From JADJNW01 sp033761835 (GTDB lineage: Bacteria > Bacteroidota > Bacteroidia > Chitinophagales > Saprospiraceae): a DNA stretch of 45,710 bases. Made by a program: the position numbers and the translations under genes. Each line of letters starts with the position of its first letter. Within the stretch, counting starts at the first letter, position 1. A model generated the notes under the pieces. The model had not been told where the DNA came from. It made no database searches and worked only from the letters and a program-made list of their open reading frames with translations. Where the stretch lies: NCBI GenBank assembly GCA_033761835.1, contig JANRME010000351.1, positions 1 through 45,710 on the forward strand, given 5' to 3'. Shown in pieces: positions 1-7,662 of the stretch.

Positions 1-429
1 GTTTATTCGAGTTTTGGGCATAATTTCGTAAAAACCATGCTGCGTCTGGGCAAGGAACGTCCAGAATTGCGTGTGGTATATGATCAGATTGGTACACCTA
101 CTTATGCTCGGGATTTAGCAAGAATAATATTAAATATCATACAAAGAGTAGAAAAAGGCGAAATAGAGCGGACTTTATTGCATCATATTTATAATTATAG
201 TAATGAAGGTGTGACGAGTTGGTATGATTTTGCGAAAGCGATTTTTGAAATGAGTAATATTAATTGCAAAGTAGTCCCTATTGAAACCAAAGATTACCCT
301 ACTCCAGCCGCCCGACCGCCTTATAGTGTATTAAATAAATCCAGGATAAAGGACGCCTTTGGTATCGAAATACCGCATTGGCGGGAGAGCTTGAGAGTTT
401 GCTTATCTACGTTTTCTTCAAATAAGTGA
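1..429 (+). CDS. rmlD: dTDP-4-dehydrorhamnose reductase, C-terminal part (partial at left edge)
   Basis: The reading frame is open from base 1, so the N-terminal NADPH-binding half lies outside the window. The visible part begins VYSSFGHNFVKTMLRLG and continues with VVYDQIGTPTYARDLA, the characteristic C-terminal half of RmlD. In this family it reduces dTDP-4-keto-L-rhamnose to dTDP-L-rhamnose, the last step of the rhamnose donor pathway for surface polysaccharides. The tail ends with the usual PYSVLNKSRIKDAFGI segment followed by a short helix, so the C-terminus looks complete. It converges on an acetyltransferase gene 29 bases away. The nearby ugd gene also makes a nucleotide sugar, which suggests the right edge of a polysaccharide locus. 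Confidence 0.88.
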   Translation, partial: VYSSFGHNFVKTMLRLGKERPELRVVYDQIGTPTYARDLARIILNIIQRVEKGEIERTLLHHIYNYSNEGVTSWYDFAKAIFEMSNINCKVVPIETKDYPTPAARPPYSVLNKSRIKDAFGIEIPHWRESLRVCLSTFSSNK

Positions 430-458
430 TTTTAATCAAGAGAATAAGAATAATGATT

Positions 459-968
459 TTAAATAGCTTTTTCCAACACCAAAAACACCAATTCTTGGGT
501 CATTGCCACTTCAAATTTTTCATTGGGATGATAAGGAACGGTTTCGCCAGTCTGCTGATAGCCGTGACGCTCGTACCAAGCGATCAACTCCGGTCGTAAT
601 GAAAATACCGTCATAAAAATAGCGCGGCATCGCTGCTGGCGAGCATGAACGTCGGCAGCTTGAAGCAATTGCTTGCCAATACCTTTGGCTTGTAGCTGCG
701 GCGATACCGAGAGCATACCGAGATAAATTTTATCTTCTTGTTGTTGCAATCGCACACAGCCAATGATTGAGCCTGTTTCATCGGTATATTTTAAAAAAGT
801 AGTATTTGGATCATTCAGGATTTCCAACAAATGATCGTAGTCGGTACGCAAACCCCCGATGAGATCGGCCTCGGTCGTCCAGCCTTGTTTGGAACTTTCG
901 CCTCGATAAGCGCTGTTGATAAGTGCTACCAGTTCAGGAATGTCTTGCTGGAAAGCAGTTGCAATCAT
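459..968 (-). CDS. GNAT-family N-acetyltransferase
   Basis: This 169-residue protein has the GNAT fold pattern. The acetyl-CoA pyrophosphate loop is LQAKGIGKQLL at about residues 92-102, preceded by the beta-4 strand IYLGMLSVSP. The C-terminal part has the LIAWYERHGYQ motif typical of beta-5/alpha-4 in this superfamily. It should transfer an acetyl group from acetyl-CoA to an amine; the substrate cannot be read from sequence. It starts 12 bases after the stop of the unknown gene at 981-1577 on the same strand, so the two are probably co-transcribed with the unknown gene first. No signal peptide or membrane segment is visible. Confidence 0.85.
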   Translation of the reverse strand: MIATAFQQDIPELVALINSAYRGESSKQGWTTEADLIGGLRTDYDHLLEILNDPNTTFLKYTDETGSIIGCVRLQQQEDKIYLGMLSVSPQLQAKGIGKQLLQAADVHARQQRCRAIFMTVFSLRPELIAWYERHGYQQTGETVPYHPNEKFEVAMTQELVFLVLEKAI

Positions 969-980
969 TTTTCCTCTGTT

Positions 981-1577
981 TTAAATTAATACCGCCTGCA
1001 TCAATTCCTCAAAATCATGCGCATCCTTGAATAAATGATCTTTATAACTCGTCACCTGAAACTTGAGTTGATGCGGTTGGTCATTGCGCACACTCATTTC
1101 GATGGTAATGTTTCCGTATTTCTGATTGAATTTTCCTTCGCGCTGAAAATCGGGCTTGGGTTTAAGGTAATGACGCTCAATGGTTTCCACCCAATTCGGG
1201 CGATTGAAAGTACGGCTATCCGAAATTTGCGTTCGATAATCCAATCCCAATACCTGTTCTTTCAAATAATCGAGCAAATGCGTTATATCGCGGCGGCTGT
1301 ATTGTGTTTTATAAAAATAAATAACAAAGCCCTTTGAAGAAGGCGTATCCAGAAAATCCATCGCTTCATCAATATCATTGGGTAGCACCCGAAAAATAGC
1401 GTACTGATCGTTCAGCCAATCGGTCAAGCGGCGGCGCACCAGCGTAGCCTTCCAATGCTCATAATCAGTTTTTTCTTCTTCGCCACGCTCAATTAACTCG
1501 TGTAAATAGGGCTGCGAAGGCGAACTTTCTTCCGATTTTTGGAACAAATTTTTTAAGTAATTCCAGATATCTGCCAT
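981..1577 (-). CDS. conserved-looking protein of unknown function
   Basis: I do not recognise a named family in this 198-residue, charged, soluble protein. It has no signal peptide and no membrane segment. The N-terminal 20 residues look like an amphipathic helix followed by a Ser/Pro linker. The middle (GFVIYFYKTQYSRRDITHLL) looks like a beta strand followed by a helix, and the C-terminal half has alternating strands (YGNITIEMSVRN and LKFQVTSYKD). The ATG is preceded by about 145 bases shared with the divergent ugd gene, so its promoter must lie there. It is probably the first gene of a two-gene operon with the acetyltransferase. Confidence 0.7.
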   Translation of the reverse strand: MADIWNYLKNLFQKSEESSPSQPYLHELIERGEEEKTDYEHWKATLVRRRLTDWLNDQYAIFRVLPNDIDEAMDFLDTPSSKGFVIYFYKTQYSRRDITHLLDYLKEQVLGLDYRTQISDSRTFNRPNWVETIERHYLKPKPDFQREGKFNQKYGNITIEMSVRNDQPHQLKFQVTSYKDHLFKDAHDFEELMQAVLI

Positions 1578-1723
1578 GTCGGTGAAATTAAGGTGTTCTT
1601 ATTAAAATCGGAAAACTATATTTAGTTTATTTGTGTACCCAAAATGTTGAGAATTTAAATTAAGCGTATATATAATACCCCTAATTTATCTAAATTAGCG
1701 TCTTCAAAAAAAATAAGATAGCC

Positions 1724-3040
1724 ATGAATATTGCAGTCGTTGGTACCGGATACGTAGGATTAGTTACCGGTACTTGTTTTGCCGAAACAGGCAACGATGT
1801 CATTTGCGTAGATATTAACGAGCAGAAAATCGCTCGCCTGCGCAATGGCGAAATCCCCATTTTTGAACCAGGCTTGGATTTGCTCTTTGAGCGCAATACC
1901 CGCCAGGGACGCTTAAAATTTACCACCAATCTGGCCGAAGGCATACAAAATGCGGAAATCATTTTTCTGGCATTGCCAACACCGCCGGGCGAAGATGGTT
2001 CTGCCGATCTTTCTTACATCCTGGGCGTTGCCGAGCAGTTGTCAGGCATGATTACGGACTATAAAGTGATTATAGATAAAAGTACGGTGCCGGTAGGCAC
2101 TTCTGAGAAGGTGCACGCCATTATGGCAAAAAAGTTGGACGAACAGCTTTTTGATGTCGTGTCGAATCCGGAGTTTTTAAGAGAAGGCGTAGCCGTAGAA
2201 GATTTTATGAAGCCCGATCGGGTAGTGGTAGGTACGCGTTCCGAGCGGGCACAGCGCGTGATGCGCGAGTTGTACGAACCCTTTGTGCGCCAGGGCAATC
2301 CTATTATTTTTATGGATGAGCGCTCGGCAGAAATGACGAAATATGCGGCTAATTCTTACCTCGCTACGCGCATTTCCTTTATGAATGAAATCGCCAATTT
2401 GTGCGAACTTGCTGGTGCGAATGTGGATATGGTGCGAATGGGCATGGGTAGCGACTCGCGGATTGGGAAGCGCTTTTTGTTTCCCGGCGTAGGTTATGGT
2501 GGCAGCTGTTTCCCAAAAGATGTGCAGGCTTTAGCCAAAACCGCAGGCGAATTTGCATACGATTTCAAAATCTTGAAATCGGTGATGAATGTGAATGATA
2601 TTCAGCGCAGCGTCTTAGCAAAAAAAATCAAAGCATTCTTCAACGGCGATGTGCAAGGTAAAACGGTCGCTTTATGGGGCTTAGCATTCAAGCCTAATAC
2701 AGATGACATCCGCGAGGCGCCAGCTTTGTATATCATGGATGAATTACTTGAAGCTGGAGCAAGGATCAAGGCCTTTGACCCAGAAGCGATGAATAATATC
2801 AAAGCAATTTATGGCGATCGTGTACAACTCACGAGCGATCAATATGAAGCGCTTATAGATGCCGATGTGTTGGCAATTGTCACCGAATGGAATATATTCC
2901 GCACACCAAGTTTCAAAGTAATGAAACAATTACTCAAAAGCGCAGCGATATTTGATGGGCGCAATCTGTATGATTTAGAGCGAATGACAGATGAAGGATT
3001 TTATTATGAAAGTATTGGAAGAGAAACAATTAAAATATAA
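1724..3040 (+). CDS. ugd: UDP-glucose 6-dehydrogenase
   Basis: A 438-residue UDP-glucose/GDP-mannose dehydrogenase, full length for the family. The NAD-binding motif GTGYVG is at residues 7-12, the central dimerisation domain includes EMTKYAANSYLATRISFMNE, and the catalytic cysteine is Cys262 in GYGGSCFPKD. The C-terminal UDP-sugar domain contains ALWGLAFKPNTDDIREAP. It oxidises UDP-glucose to UDP-glucuronate with two NAD+, a precursor of acidic capsule and exopolysaccharides. The gene is transcribed divergently from 981-1577 and converges on 3193-3621. A degenerate inverted repeat fills the space after its stop. Together with rmlD it marks the region as polysaccharide precursor synthesis. 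Confidence 0.96.
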   Translation: MNIAVVGTGYVGLVTGTCFAETGNDVICVDINEQKIARLRNGEIPIFEPGLDLLFERNTRQGRLKFTTNLAEGIQNAEIIFLALPTPPGEDGSADLSYILGVAEQLSGMITDYKVIIDKSTVPVGTSEKVHAIMAKKLDEQLFDVVSNPEFLREGVAVEDFMKPDRVVVGTRSERAQRVMRELYEPFVRQGNPIIFMDERSAEMTKYAANSYLATRISFMNEIANLCELAGANVDMVRMGMGSDSRIGKRFLFPGVGYGGSCFPKDVQALAKTAGEFAYDFKILKSVMNVNDIQRSVLAKKIKAFFNGDVQGKTVALWGLAFKPNTDDIREAPALYIMDELLEAGARIKAFDPEAMNNIKAIYGDRVQLTSDQYEALIDADVLAIVTEWNIFRTPSFKVMKQLLKSAAIFDGRNLYDLERMTDEGFYYESIGRETIKI

Positions 3041-3094
3041 GAACCGAATTTTGAAATTCAGATGCTTTACTCGCAATAAAAAAGTTCTGGAAAA

Positions 3095-3147
3095 TTGGAG
3101 TAGTGGAAGATTGGAATGCCCTGTATTTCATCATTCCACTACTCCAA
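3095..3147. repeat. word-array hairpin A, perfect 14-bp arms
   Basis: Two perfect 14-base inverted arms (3095-3108 and 3134-3147) surround a 25-base centre. Both arms resolve into 8-base words: TTGGAGTA and GTGGAAGA on the left, CATTCCAC and TACTCCAA on the right, with a third related word in the centre. It lies between the convergent ugd and 3193-3621 genes. A bidirectional terminator role is possible, but no strong T-run follows the stem on either strand. It is one of a set of similar arrays in this window. Confidence 0.8.
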
Positions 3148-3192
3148 AATATAAAGAAGATGCGAAGTAAATTTAATGTAAATTTGTTTTAT

Positions 3193-3621
3193 TTACTTAA
3201 TTTCTTCCACATCATAAATAAAATAATTGGTGTCACCTTGCCAGGGAAAGGCTTTATAGCGTTCCTTGTAGTGTAGCTTTACTTGCTTGCCTTCGTATTG
3301 CTGAAGTTCTTGATACACATCTCTTTTCATAACAGAGAATTCCCAAATATTGCCGATAATCCCGGGTTGCCCATTTGTTTGAAAGCCGCCGAGATTGAGT
3401 TGCCCTTCATACGTCTTGAATATGACCCCTTTTCGGGAAATTTTGATCAGCGTACCGGCGCGCGTTCCTTCACTAAATGTCCAACTCATTACCCAAAGAT
3501 AACCTATAGTGCCAATCACAGCTAAGATGGAGATGCCCAGCAAAATGCGTTTCGTACCACGCCAGGTTTTTTTGACGACTTCCTCTGCGCCTTCTTTTAC
3601 AACTTGCCCAAATTCGCTCAT
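3193..3621 (-). CDS. small membrane-anchored protein of the family often mislabelled 6-phosphogluconate dehydrogenase
   Basis: A 142-residue protein with one N-terminal membrane helix (about residues 27-46) followed by a small beta-rich domain. The block SEGTRAGTLIKISRKGVIFK followed by TYEGQLNLGG matches a short Bacteroidota family that public annotations often call 6-phosphogluconate dehydrogenase. It has no Rossmann motif and is far too short for that enzyme, so I reject that function. The C-terminal block LHYKERYKAFPWQGDTNYFI is also family-typical. The role is unknown; the topology suggests a domain exposed in the periplasm or on the cytoplasmic face of the inner membrane. It lies upstream of the redoxin gene's end, with word array B between. 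Confidence 0.75.
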   Translation of the reverse strand: MSEFGQVVKEGAEEVVKKTWRGTKRILLGISILAVIGTIGYLWVMSWTFSEGTRAGTLIKISRKGVIFKTYEGQLNLGGFQTNGQPGIIGNIWEFSVMKRDVYQELQQYEGKQVKLHYKERYKAFPWQGDTNYFIYDVEEIK

Positions 3622-3661
3622 GTTTTTTGGATTTTATCCTCCAAATTTAATATTATTTGCT

Positions 3662-3748
3662 TGATATGTTGATGGCTTGGATGGTTGAATTTTGAGAAAT
3701 TTGATTTTATCAATCTATCAACTTTTCAACCCTTCAGCATTTCAACTA
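3662..3748. repeat. word-array hairpin B, 8-base period
   Basis: The left run (3662-3693 and a few degenerate units beyond) reads in 8-base register as TGATATGT, TGATGGCT and two further variants. The right run (3709-3748) reads ATCAATCT, ATCAACTT and then three TTCAnnnn units. The two runs are complementary at the word level (TTGATnG against CnATCAA), so the transcript can fold into a long imperfect hairpin. The last right-hand word contains the stop codon of the redoxin gene on the minus strand, so the array is fused to the gene's end. Confidence 0.75.
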
Positions 3749-4305
3749 TTAATTTTCCATTTAATATTACAGCCACCGCTTGGATATTGGATTTCACTTA
3801 CCGATTCTCCAGCCAATACTGCATCCAATGCTGCGCGCAAATCCTTGCCTGTCAAAGGGTTATCATTCTTTGGGCGGGCATCGTCCAGGCGGCCGCGATA
3901 CACTAATATCAAATCTTTATCAAATACATAAAAATCGGGTGTGCAGGCCGCGTCATACGCGCGCGCAATTTCTTGTGTCTCATCGTATAAATAAGGAAAA
4001 GGATAGCCGACTTCGGCAGCATGAATTTTCATTTTATCCGGCCCATCCTGGGGATAATTTTCTGCGTCATTCGAGCTAATACCAACAAAACCAACGCCTT
4101 TGGCTTGATAATCTTTAGCTATGCGTACAATTTCAGGGTTGACGTGAATAACGTAAGGGCAGTGATTACACAAAAACATCACGACCGTCGCTTTATCAGA
4201 TGCAATATCTTTTAAGCTAATATTTTTGCCGGAAACGGTGTCCGTGAGTGCAAAATCAGGTGCTTTGGTGCCCAATTCGAGCATAGTAGATTCGGTGAAT
4301 GCCAT
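3742..4305 (-). CDS. thioredoxin-like redoxin (AhpC/TSA superfamily)
   Basis: A 187-residue cytosolic-looking redoxin with no signal peptide. The N-terminal part LGTKAPDFALTDTVSG is the usual peroxiredoxin entry, followed by the active-site region VMFLCNHCPYVIHV at about residues 43-56. The NHCPYV signature, with CxxC as CNHC, defines a widespread subfamily of thioredoxin-like proteins. The second conserved region is YDAACTPDFYVFDKDLILVYRGRLDD, where the cis-Pro loop reads CTPDF. It likely reduces disulfides or peroxides; the exact substrate is unknown. The stop codon lies inside word array B, so the last two or three residues may have been changed by that element. Confidence 0.87.
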   Translation of the reverse strand: MAFTESTMLELGTKAPDFALTDTVSGKNISLKDIASDKATVVMFLCNHCPYVIHVNPEIVRIAKDYQAKGVGFVGISSNDAENYPQDGPDKMKIHAAEVGYPFPYLYDETQEIARAYDAACTPDFYVFDKDLILVYRGRLDDARPKNDNPLTGKDLRAALDAVLAGESVSEIQYPSGGCNIKWKINS

Positions 4306-4313
4306 AATTTTAT

Positions 4314-4345
4314 AGTTTAGGAGCGTAGGAGTTTAAAAGTTTAGT
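4314..4345. repeat. word array C, single arm, 8-base period
   Basis: Four consecutive 8-base units in register: AGTTTAGG, AGCGTAGG and two further AGTTTA units. There is no matching complementary run nearby, so this is a one-armed array. It sits just upstream of the redoxin start codon on the minus strand, in the 97-base gap to the FG-GAP gene. The word is close to that of array E at 17431-17462. Confidence 0.65.
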
Positions 4346-4402
4346 GGATTGTAAGTTCGTTTGTTTTACAAAAAAAGAAGGCTGTTAGTTCAAAGGTTGG
4401 AA

Positions 4403-6142
4403 TTACATTTTTACAAAAGGAACGGATTTAATATGAATATCGGTACTTGCTTTTAGCCAATAAATGCCTTTCGGCAAATCGGCTACTGTAAAAGAAATAT
4501 CATGTTTTCCGGTGCTTAAATTGCCCGTAAAAATAGATTTGACAAGCTTTCCGGCATTATTGTATAATATTATTCTAATATTTTCATTTTGCAATAAGCG
4601 CAAATTAATAAGCGCATTATCCTGAACTGGATTTTGCTGCAAAGCTATTTGCAAAGTCAATAAATCCGGGCGTTTCACAGCGGTTGTTTGCTCTGTTTGA
4701 ATCAAACCATTGCGTGTATTATTACCTTTATAAGTATTCCAGAGTACGCGATCCGGGCTGTAAGGAACGTTTAAATTATACACATTCAAATAAGTAGAAT
4801 CGGTGTCAGATGTACCCTGGGTATAAGAAATCACGACCAAATCCATCATGCCATCGCCATTTATATCACCGACATTCGCGCCATTCATGAGCGTCCAGCC
4901 GCGCGGGCGCAGTGGGAAGCCTTCTACCTGTCCCGTCTCGTCAAGATTATATGCGTGAATAAAGCCATAGCCATCGGAGCCCAATAAATTGCTTCCGAAA
5001 ATCAATTCCATTTTTCCGTCATCGTCCACATCCGCAACGGAAATAATACCTTCTTGCCCGCCAGACTCCATGATTGGAAAGCCTTCCAGGCTGTTTGCAT
5101 CTTTGTCCCAGCCGAAGATGACATCGCCTGCATTAAGCCCAATCGGGCGGCTCATCATAATGGCATCATATTCACCAAATTTTACAACTGAAGGCGTCGA
5201 GAATGTCCAATTACCATTGGGTACTGGTATCGGCCAGCCATTTCGGAAGCTGCCATCATGTTGTAATACAAAGAATTGCGGCATATTGCCATGCGTTGCG
5301 CCCACGATTTCTTTTTTGCCATCCTGGTCTAAGTCAATAATGATAGGCGATTGATAGCTATAGCGCTGCCCGTTGGGATTTGTAATTTGTTTCTTGATTT
5401 GTCCATTTAGATTTAAAATATATAAAGATTCGGTAGAAGCGACGATAATTTCCATTTCGCCGTCACCATCCAAATCGCCCACAGAAGGTGTCACTGCTGG
5501 GGTTCGATCTAATGTATAAGGAAAAAATTGATTATAAGATTGCCCGTTCAATTTTATAATATGAATACGCCCTGCGGGAGCGACGCGCTCACAGGCAATG
5601 ATTTCCCAAGCCCCGTCATTATTGACATCTGCCAGGGCGGGCGCAAGTAGCATCCAGTTATTATTGAAATTCAAAGGAAAGTTGGGTAAATCCTGTCCGG
5701 TTTTATCAAAAACATATAAGCGCCCTGATTCATTTGTTCCGCCCGTCAATTGCACAATTTCAGGAAGCCCATCGTTATTCATATCCGCCACGGAAGGCGG
5801 GTAGGTCGCCGCGCCAGTCAAGGGTTTTGACCAAAGTAAAGTATCATTTTTATATGCAAAAAGTGTGCGGTTGGTCGCCAAAAGAATTTCTTCAGTGCCA
5901 TCACCCGTGAGGTCGGCTAAGGTGGCGTTGCGGAAGTTTTTAAAAGCAGAATGCGCAGTTGTAACTTTCGGAAAACCAGGTAATTGTGAAAAAATATTTT
6001 CACGGGATATAATAAAATCAGGAATAGTAGTTTGCTCAATTTTGATGGTAAAATCCTCTTGCACAAGAGCGCGTTGCATCTGGGCCTGTAGACCGGAGCT
6101 AAATAAAATTATAATAAAAAGTAAATAAAAAACTTTCGGCAT
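4403..6142 (-). CDS. secreted FG-GAP/VCBS beta-propeller protein with T9SS type A sorting domain
   Basis: A 579-residue exported protein with an N-terminal signal peptide (cleavage about SGLQA-Q). The body is a series of FG-GAP/VCBS repeats, each with a calcium-loop signature such as DLTGDGTEEI, DMNNDGLPEI, DVNNDGAWEI, DLDGDGEMEI, DLDQDGKKEI, DVDDDGKMEL and DINGDGMMDL, which predict a seven-bladed integrin-like propeller. The last 80 or so residues (from QQNPVQDNALINL through DLPKGIYWLKAS) form a Por-type sorting domain for the type IX secretion system. No catalytic domain is visible, so a binding or adhesion role is likely. It starts 10 bases after the M15 peptidase gene and is probably co-transcribed with it. 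Confidence 0.9.
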   Translation of the reverse strand: MPKVFYLLFIIILFSSGLQAQMQRALVQEDFTIKIEQTTIPDFIISRENIFSQLPGFPKVTTAHSAFKNFRNATLADLTGDGTEEILLATNRTLFAYKNDTLLWSKPLTGAATYPPSVADMNNDGLPEIVQLTGGTNESGRLYVFDKTGQDLPNFPLNFNNNWMLLAPALADVNNDGAWEIIACERVAPAGRIHIIKLNGQSYNQFFPYTLDRTPAVTPSVGDLDGDGEMEIIVASTESLYILNLNGQIKKQITNPNGQRYSYQSPIIIDLDQDGKKEIVGATHGNMPQFFVLQHDGSFRNGWPIPVPNGNWTFSTPSVVKFGEYDAIMMSRPIGLNAGDVIFGWDKDANSLEGFPIMESGGQEGIISVADVDDDGKMELIFGSNLLGSDGYGFIHAYNLDETGQVEGFPLRPRGWTLMNGANVGDINGDGMMDLVVISYTQGTSDTDSTYLNVYNLNVPYSPDRVLWNTYKGNNTRNGLIQTEQTTAVKRPDLLTLQIALQQNPVQDNALINLRLLQNENIRIILYNNAGKLVKSIFTGNLSTGKHDISFTVADLPKGIYWLKASTDIHIKSVPFVKM

Positions 6143-6152
6143 AAGATTTATT

Positions 6153-6998
6153 TTACAAACATTCCTGGTTGATACCTAATACATATTTTTTTACAATCCC
6201 AATAGATGTAGCCGTTTCAGACCCTTTAAATCCTTGAATCATTTCATCTTTGAGCTGCTCTTTTGCCAAAAGCGTCAGTTTTTTTGAAACCGGCATATAC
6301 GACCAATGCCATTTTTCTTCATTATAGCCATCGGGGCGGTCAGCGCCTTTTGGAGAATAGGGCTGGCAATAGCCGTATTCATGCGCGTGTGCGCGTAGCC
6401 ATTCATAGACTTTTTTGCCCTCGCCCGACAAGAAATGCGTATCATTCAAGTCGTTCAAATCAATATCCGTACCCCAATGATGACGCGAAGAGCCAGGCAT
6501 GGAGCTATATTCCAGGATTTTTAGTGCGCGCTTACGCGGATCCGCAATCGTTTTGGAAATATCTTCGTCATCCACGAGCCGAGCGCCCGTCCATTTGGCT
6601 TCCCAAATGCCTTTTTGCGACTCGAAATTGCGGGTAGCAGAGATAATTGTGAGTTCGATGCTGTCTTTCAAAGCTGCAGCGTGCATCAGCTTAAACGCTT
6701 CATAGGCGTCTTTCCTTAGAAAACGCTCGCCGTTATCGGCATATTTTGCTTCGACGCGTGTAAAATCAGGGTGTTTGGCAGGATCAAATTTTCCCATCAA
6801 ATATTCAATCGTAAAATCTTCGCCCAAAGAAGGACTTTGATTGATGCGAAGCGGTTCTTCTTTGGCGGTTCGCTCTTTTAATTCTACTTTTTCTATATTT
6901 TCATCAGAAACATCAGATGTAACTTTTTGATTATCAGTATTTTTGCAATTTAAAAAAGCAAGTACCATTAAAAGCAAAGTTCCGTATAATAATTTCAT
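6153..6998 (-). CDS. M15-family D-alanyl-D-alanine carboxypeptidase-like lipoprotein
   Basis: A 281-residue protein with a short hydrophobic N-terminus ending FLNC at about residue 18, a plausible but non-canonical lipobox. The catalytic domain carries the VanY/M15B zinc motifs: SSRHHWGTDIDL (zinc ligands His and Asp) and EKWHWSY (catalytic Glu/His). The preceding ISATRNFESQKGIWEAKW block is also typical. Such enzymes trim the terminal D-alanine of peptidoglycan peptides in the periplasm. The FG-GAP gene follows after 10 bases on the same strand. A palindromic word element lies just upstream. Confidence 0.88.
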   Translation of the reverse strand: MKLLYGTLLLMVLAFLNCKNTDNQKVTSDVSDENIEKVELKERTAKEEPLRINQSPSLGEDFTIEYLMGKFDPAKHPDFTRVEAKYADNGERFLRKDAYEAFKLMHAAALKDSIELTIISATRNFESQKGIWEAKWTGARLVDDEDISKTIADPRKRALKILEYSSMPGSSRHHWGTDIDLNDLNDTHFLSGEGKKVYEWLRAHAHEYGYCQPYSPKGADRPDGYNEEKWHWSYMPVSKKLTLLAKEQLKDEMIQGFKGSETATSIGIVKKYVLGINQECL

Positions 6999-7011
6999 AA
7001 TTGTTGATTTG

Positions 7012-7046
7012 CATCAGAGATGACACCTCGCAGAGATGCCATCTCC
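7012..7046. repeat. word element D with palindromic words
   Basis: The octamer CAGAGATG occurs twice, 16 bases apart (7015-7022 and 7031-7038). The second copy is followed by CATCTC, giving a GAGATG-C-CATCTC palindrome. It fills most of the gap between the small helical secreted protein and the M15 peptidase. It may form a hairpin in the shared transcript, but there is no T-run to make it a classical terminator. Confidence 0.55.
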
Positions 7047-7059
7047 AAATTATTACAGC

Positions 7060-7440
7060 TTAATGATGGCACAACTCCATGATTTCATGGAAGCGATCGT
7101 GTAAAGCAAAAATAGCCTTTTTAACCTCTTCTTCTGACTTACCTTTTTTTACCATTTTGCCCAAAGCCTTGGATTCTTTGGTAAGCAATGTCAAGCTTTT
7201 CTTGATTTCCGGCGTGTCGAATTTAGCAGGGGCAGTTGACTTTTTCCAAGCTTGTGCTTTTTGTGCCAATTCGCCGGCACGCGTCATCACAGGCTTCAGG
7301 TCGCCTTCCTCCGCAGGGTGAAACGTAGCGGACATCACGGAGTGATACTCGTCCATTTCCTTCCATTCATCGGCTTGTGCTTGCATTGCGAAAGTGCCCA
7401 ATAGAAGTGCCATTGCAATCAATAAACCCTTCATTTTCAT
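7060..7440 (-). CDS. small secreted helical protein, cytochrome b562/c'-like bundle
   Basis: A 126-residue exported protein with a clear signal peptide (cleavage about MQAQA-D). The mature part is all-helical and lysine-rich. The segment EYHSVMSATFHPAEEGDLKP at the start and HDRFHEIMELCHH at the end recall four-helix bundles of the cytochrome c'/b562 type. The c-type CxxCH haem motif is absent. The clustered His, Met, Glu and Cys residues could instead bind metal or non-covalent haem. I infer fold only, not function. A strong Bacteroidetes -7 box lies about 90 bases upstream, so it is likely transcribed on its own. Confidence 0.75.
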   Translation of the reverse strand: MKMKGLLIAMALLLGTFAMQAQADEWKEMDEYHSVMSATFHPAEEGDLKPVMTRAGELAQKAQAWKKSTAPAKFDTPEIKKSLTLLTKESKALGKMVKKGKSEEEVKKAIFALHDRFHEIMELCHH

Positions 7441-7529
7441 AATGTTGCTAATTGTTTAGTGAAAAAATTTGGTTTACAATTTGATCTCAGGTAATATCGG
7501 GAATATTTTGTTTCAAAAATGCGTTTCTG

Positions 7530-7537
7530 CAAAGATA
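7530..7537 (-). promoter_or_regulatory. Bacteroidetes -7 promoter box for 7060-7440
   Basis: On the minus strand the sequence reads TATCTTTG, an exact match to TAnnTTTG. No clear -33 TTG stands at the usual distance. The 5' leader would be about 80 bases. Confidence 0.55.
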
Positions 7538-7662
7538 CAGAATTCCCTACCTATTTTAAATTAACCTTCTTTTGCAATTATTAACAATGATTAAGCTTGC
7601 CTTTGCCAACCCTTAGGGTTGGATGCTGTTCTTTGTGTTGTAATATAACTAAAAAATTAGGT

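Noticed and set aside
3193..3621. 6-phosphogluconate dehydrogenase activity
   Set aside because: The protein is 142 residues with a membrane anchor and no NADP-binding motif; the name is a common database error for this family.
6153..6998. T9SS cargo status for the M15 peptidase
   Set aside because: The C-terminus lacks the sorting-domain pattern; a lipoprotein signal is more likely.
7597..7662. Upstream in-frame extension of the gene at 7663-8784
   Set aside because: The extension is Cys/Leu-rich, not signal-like, and would bury the good signal peptide that starts at 7663.
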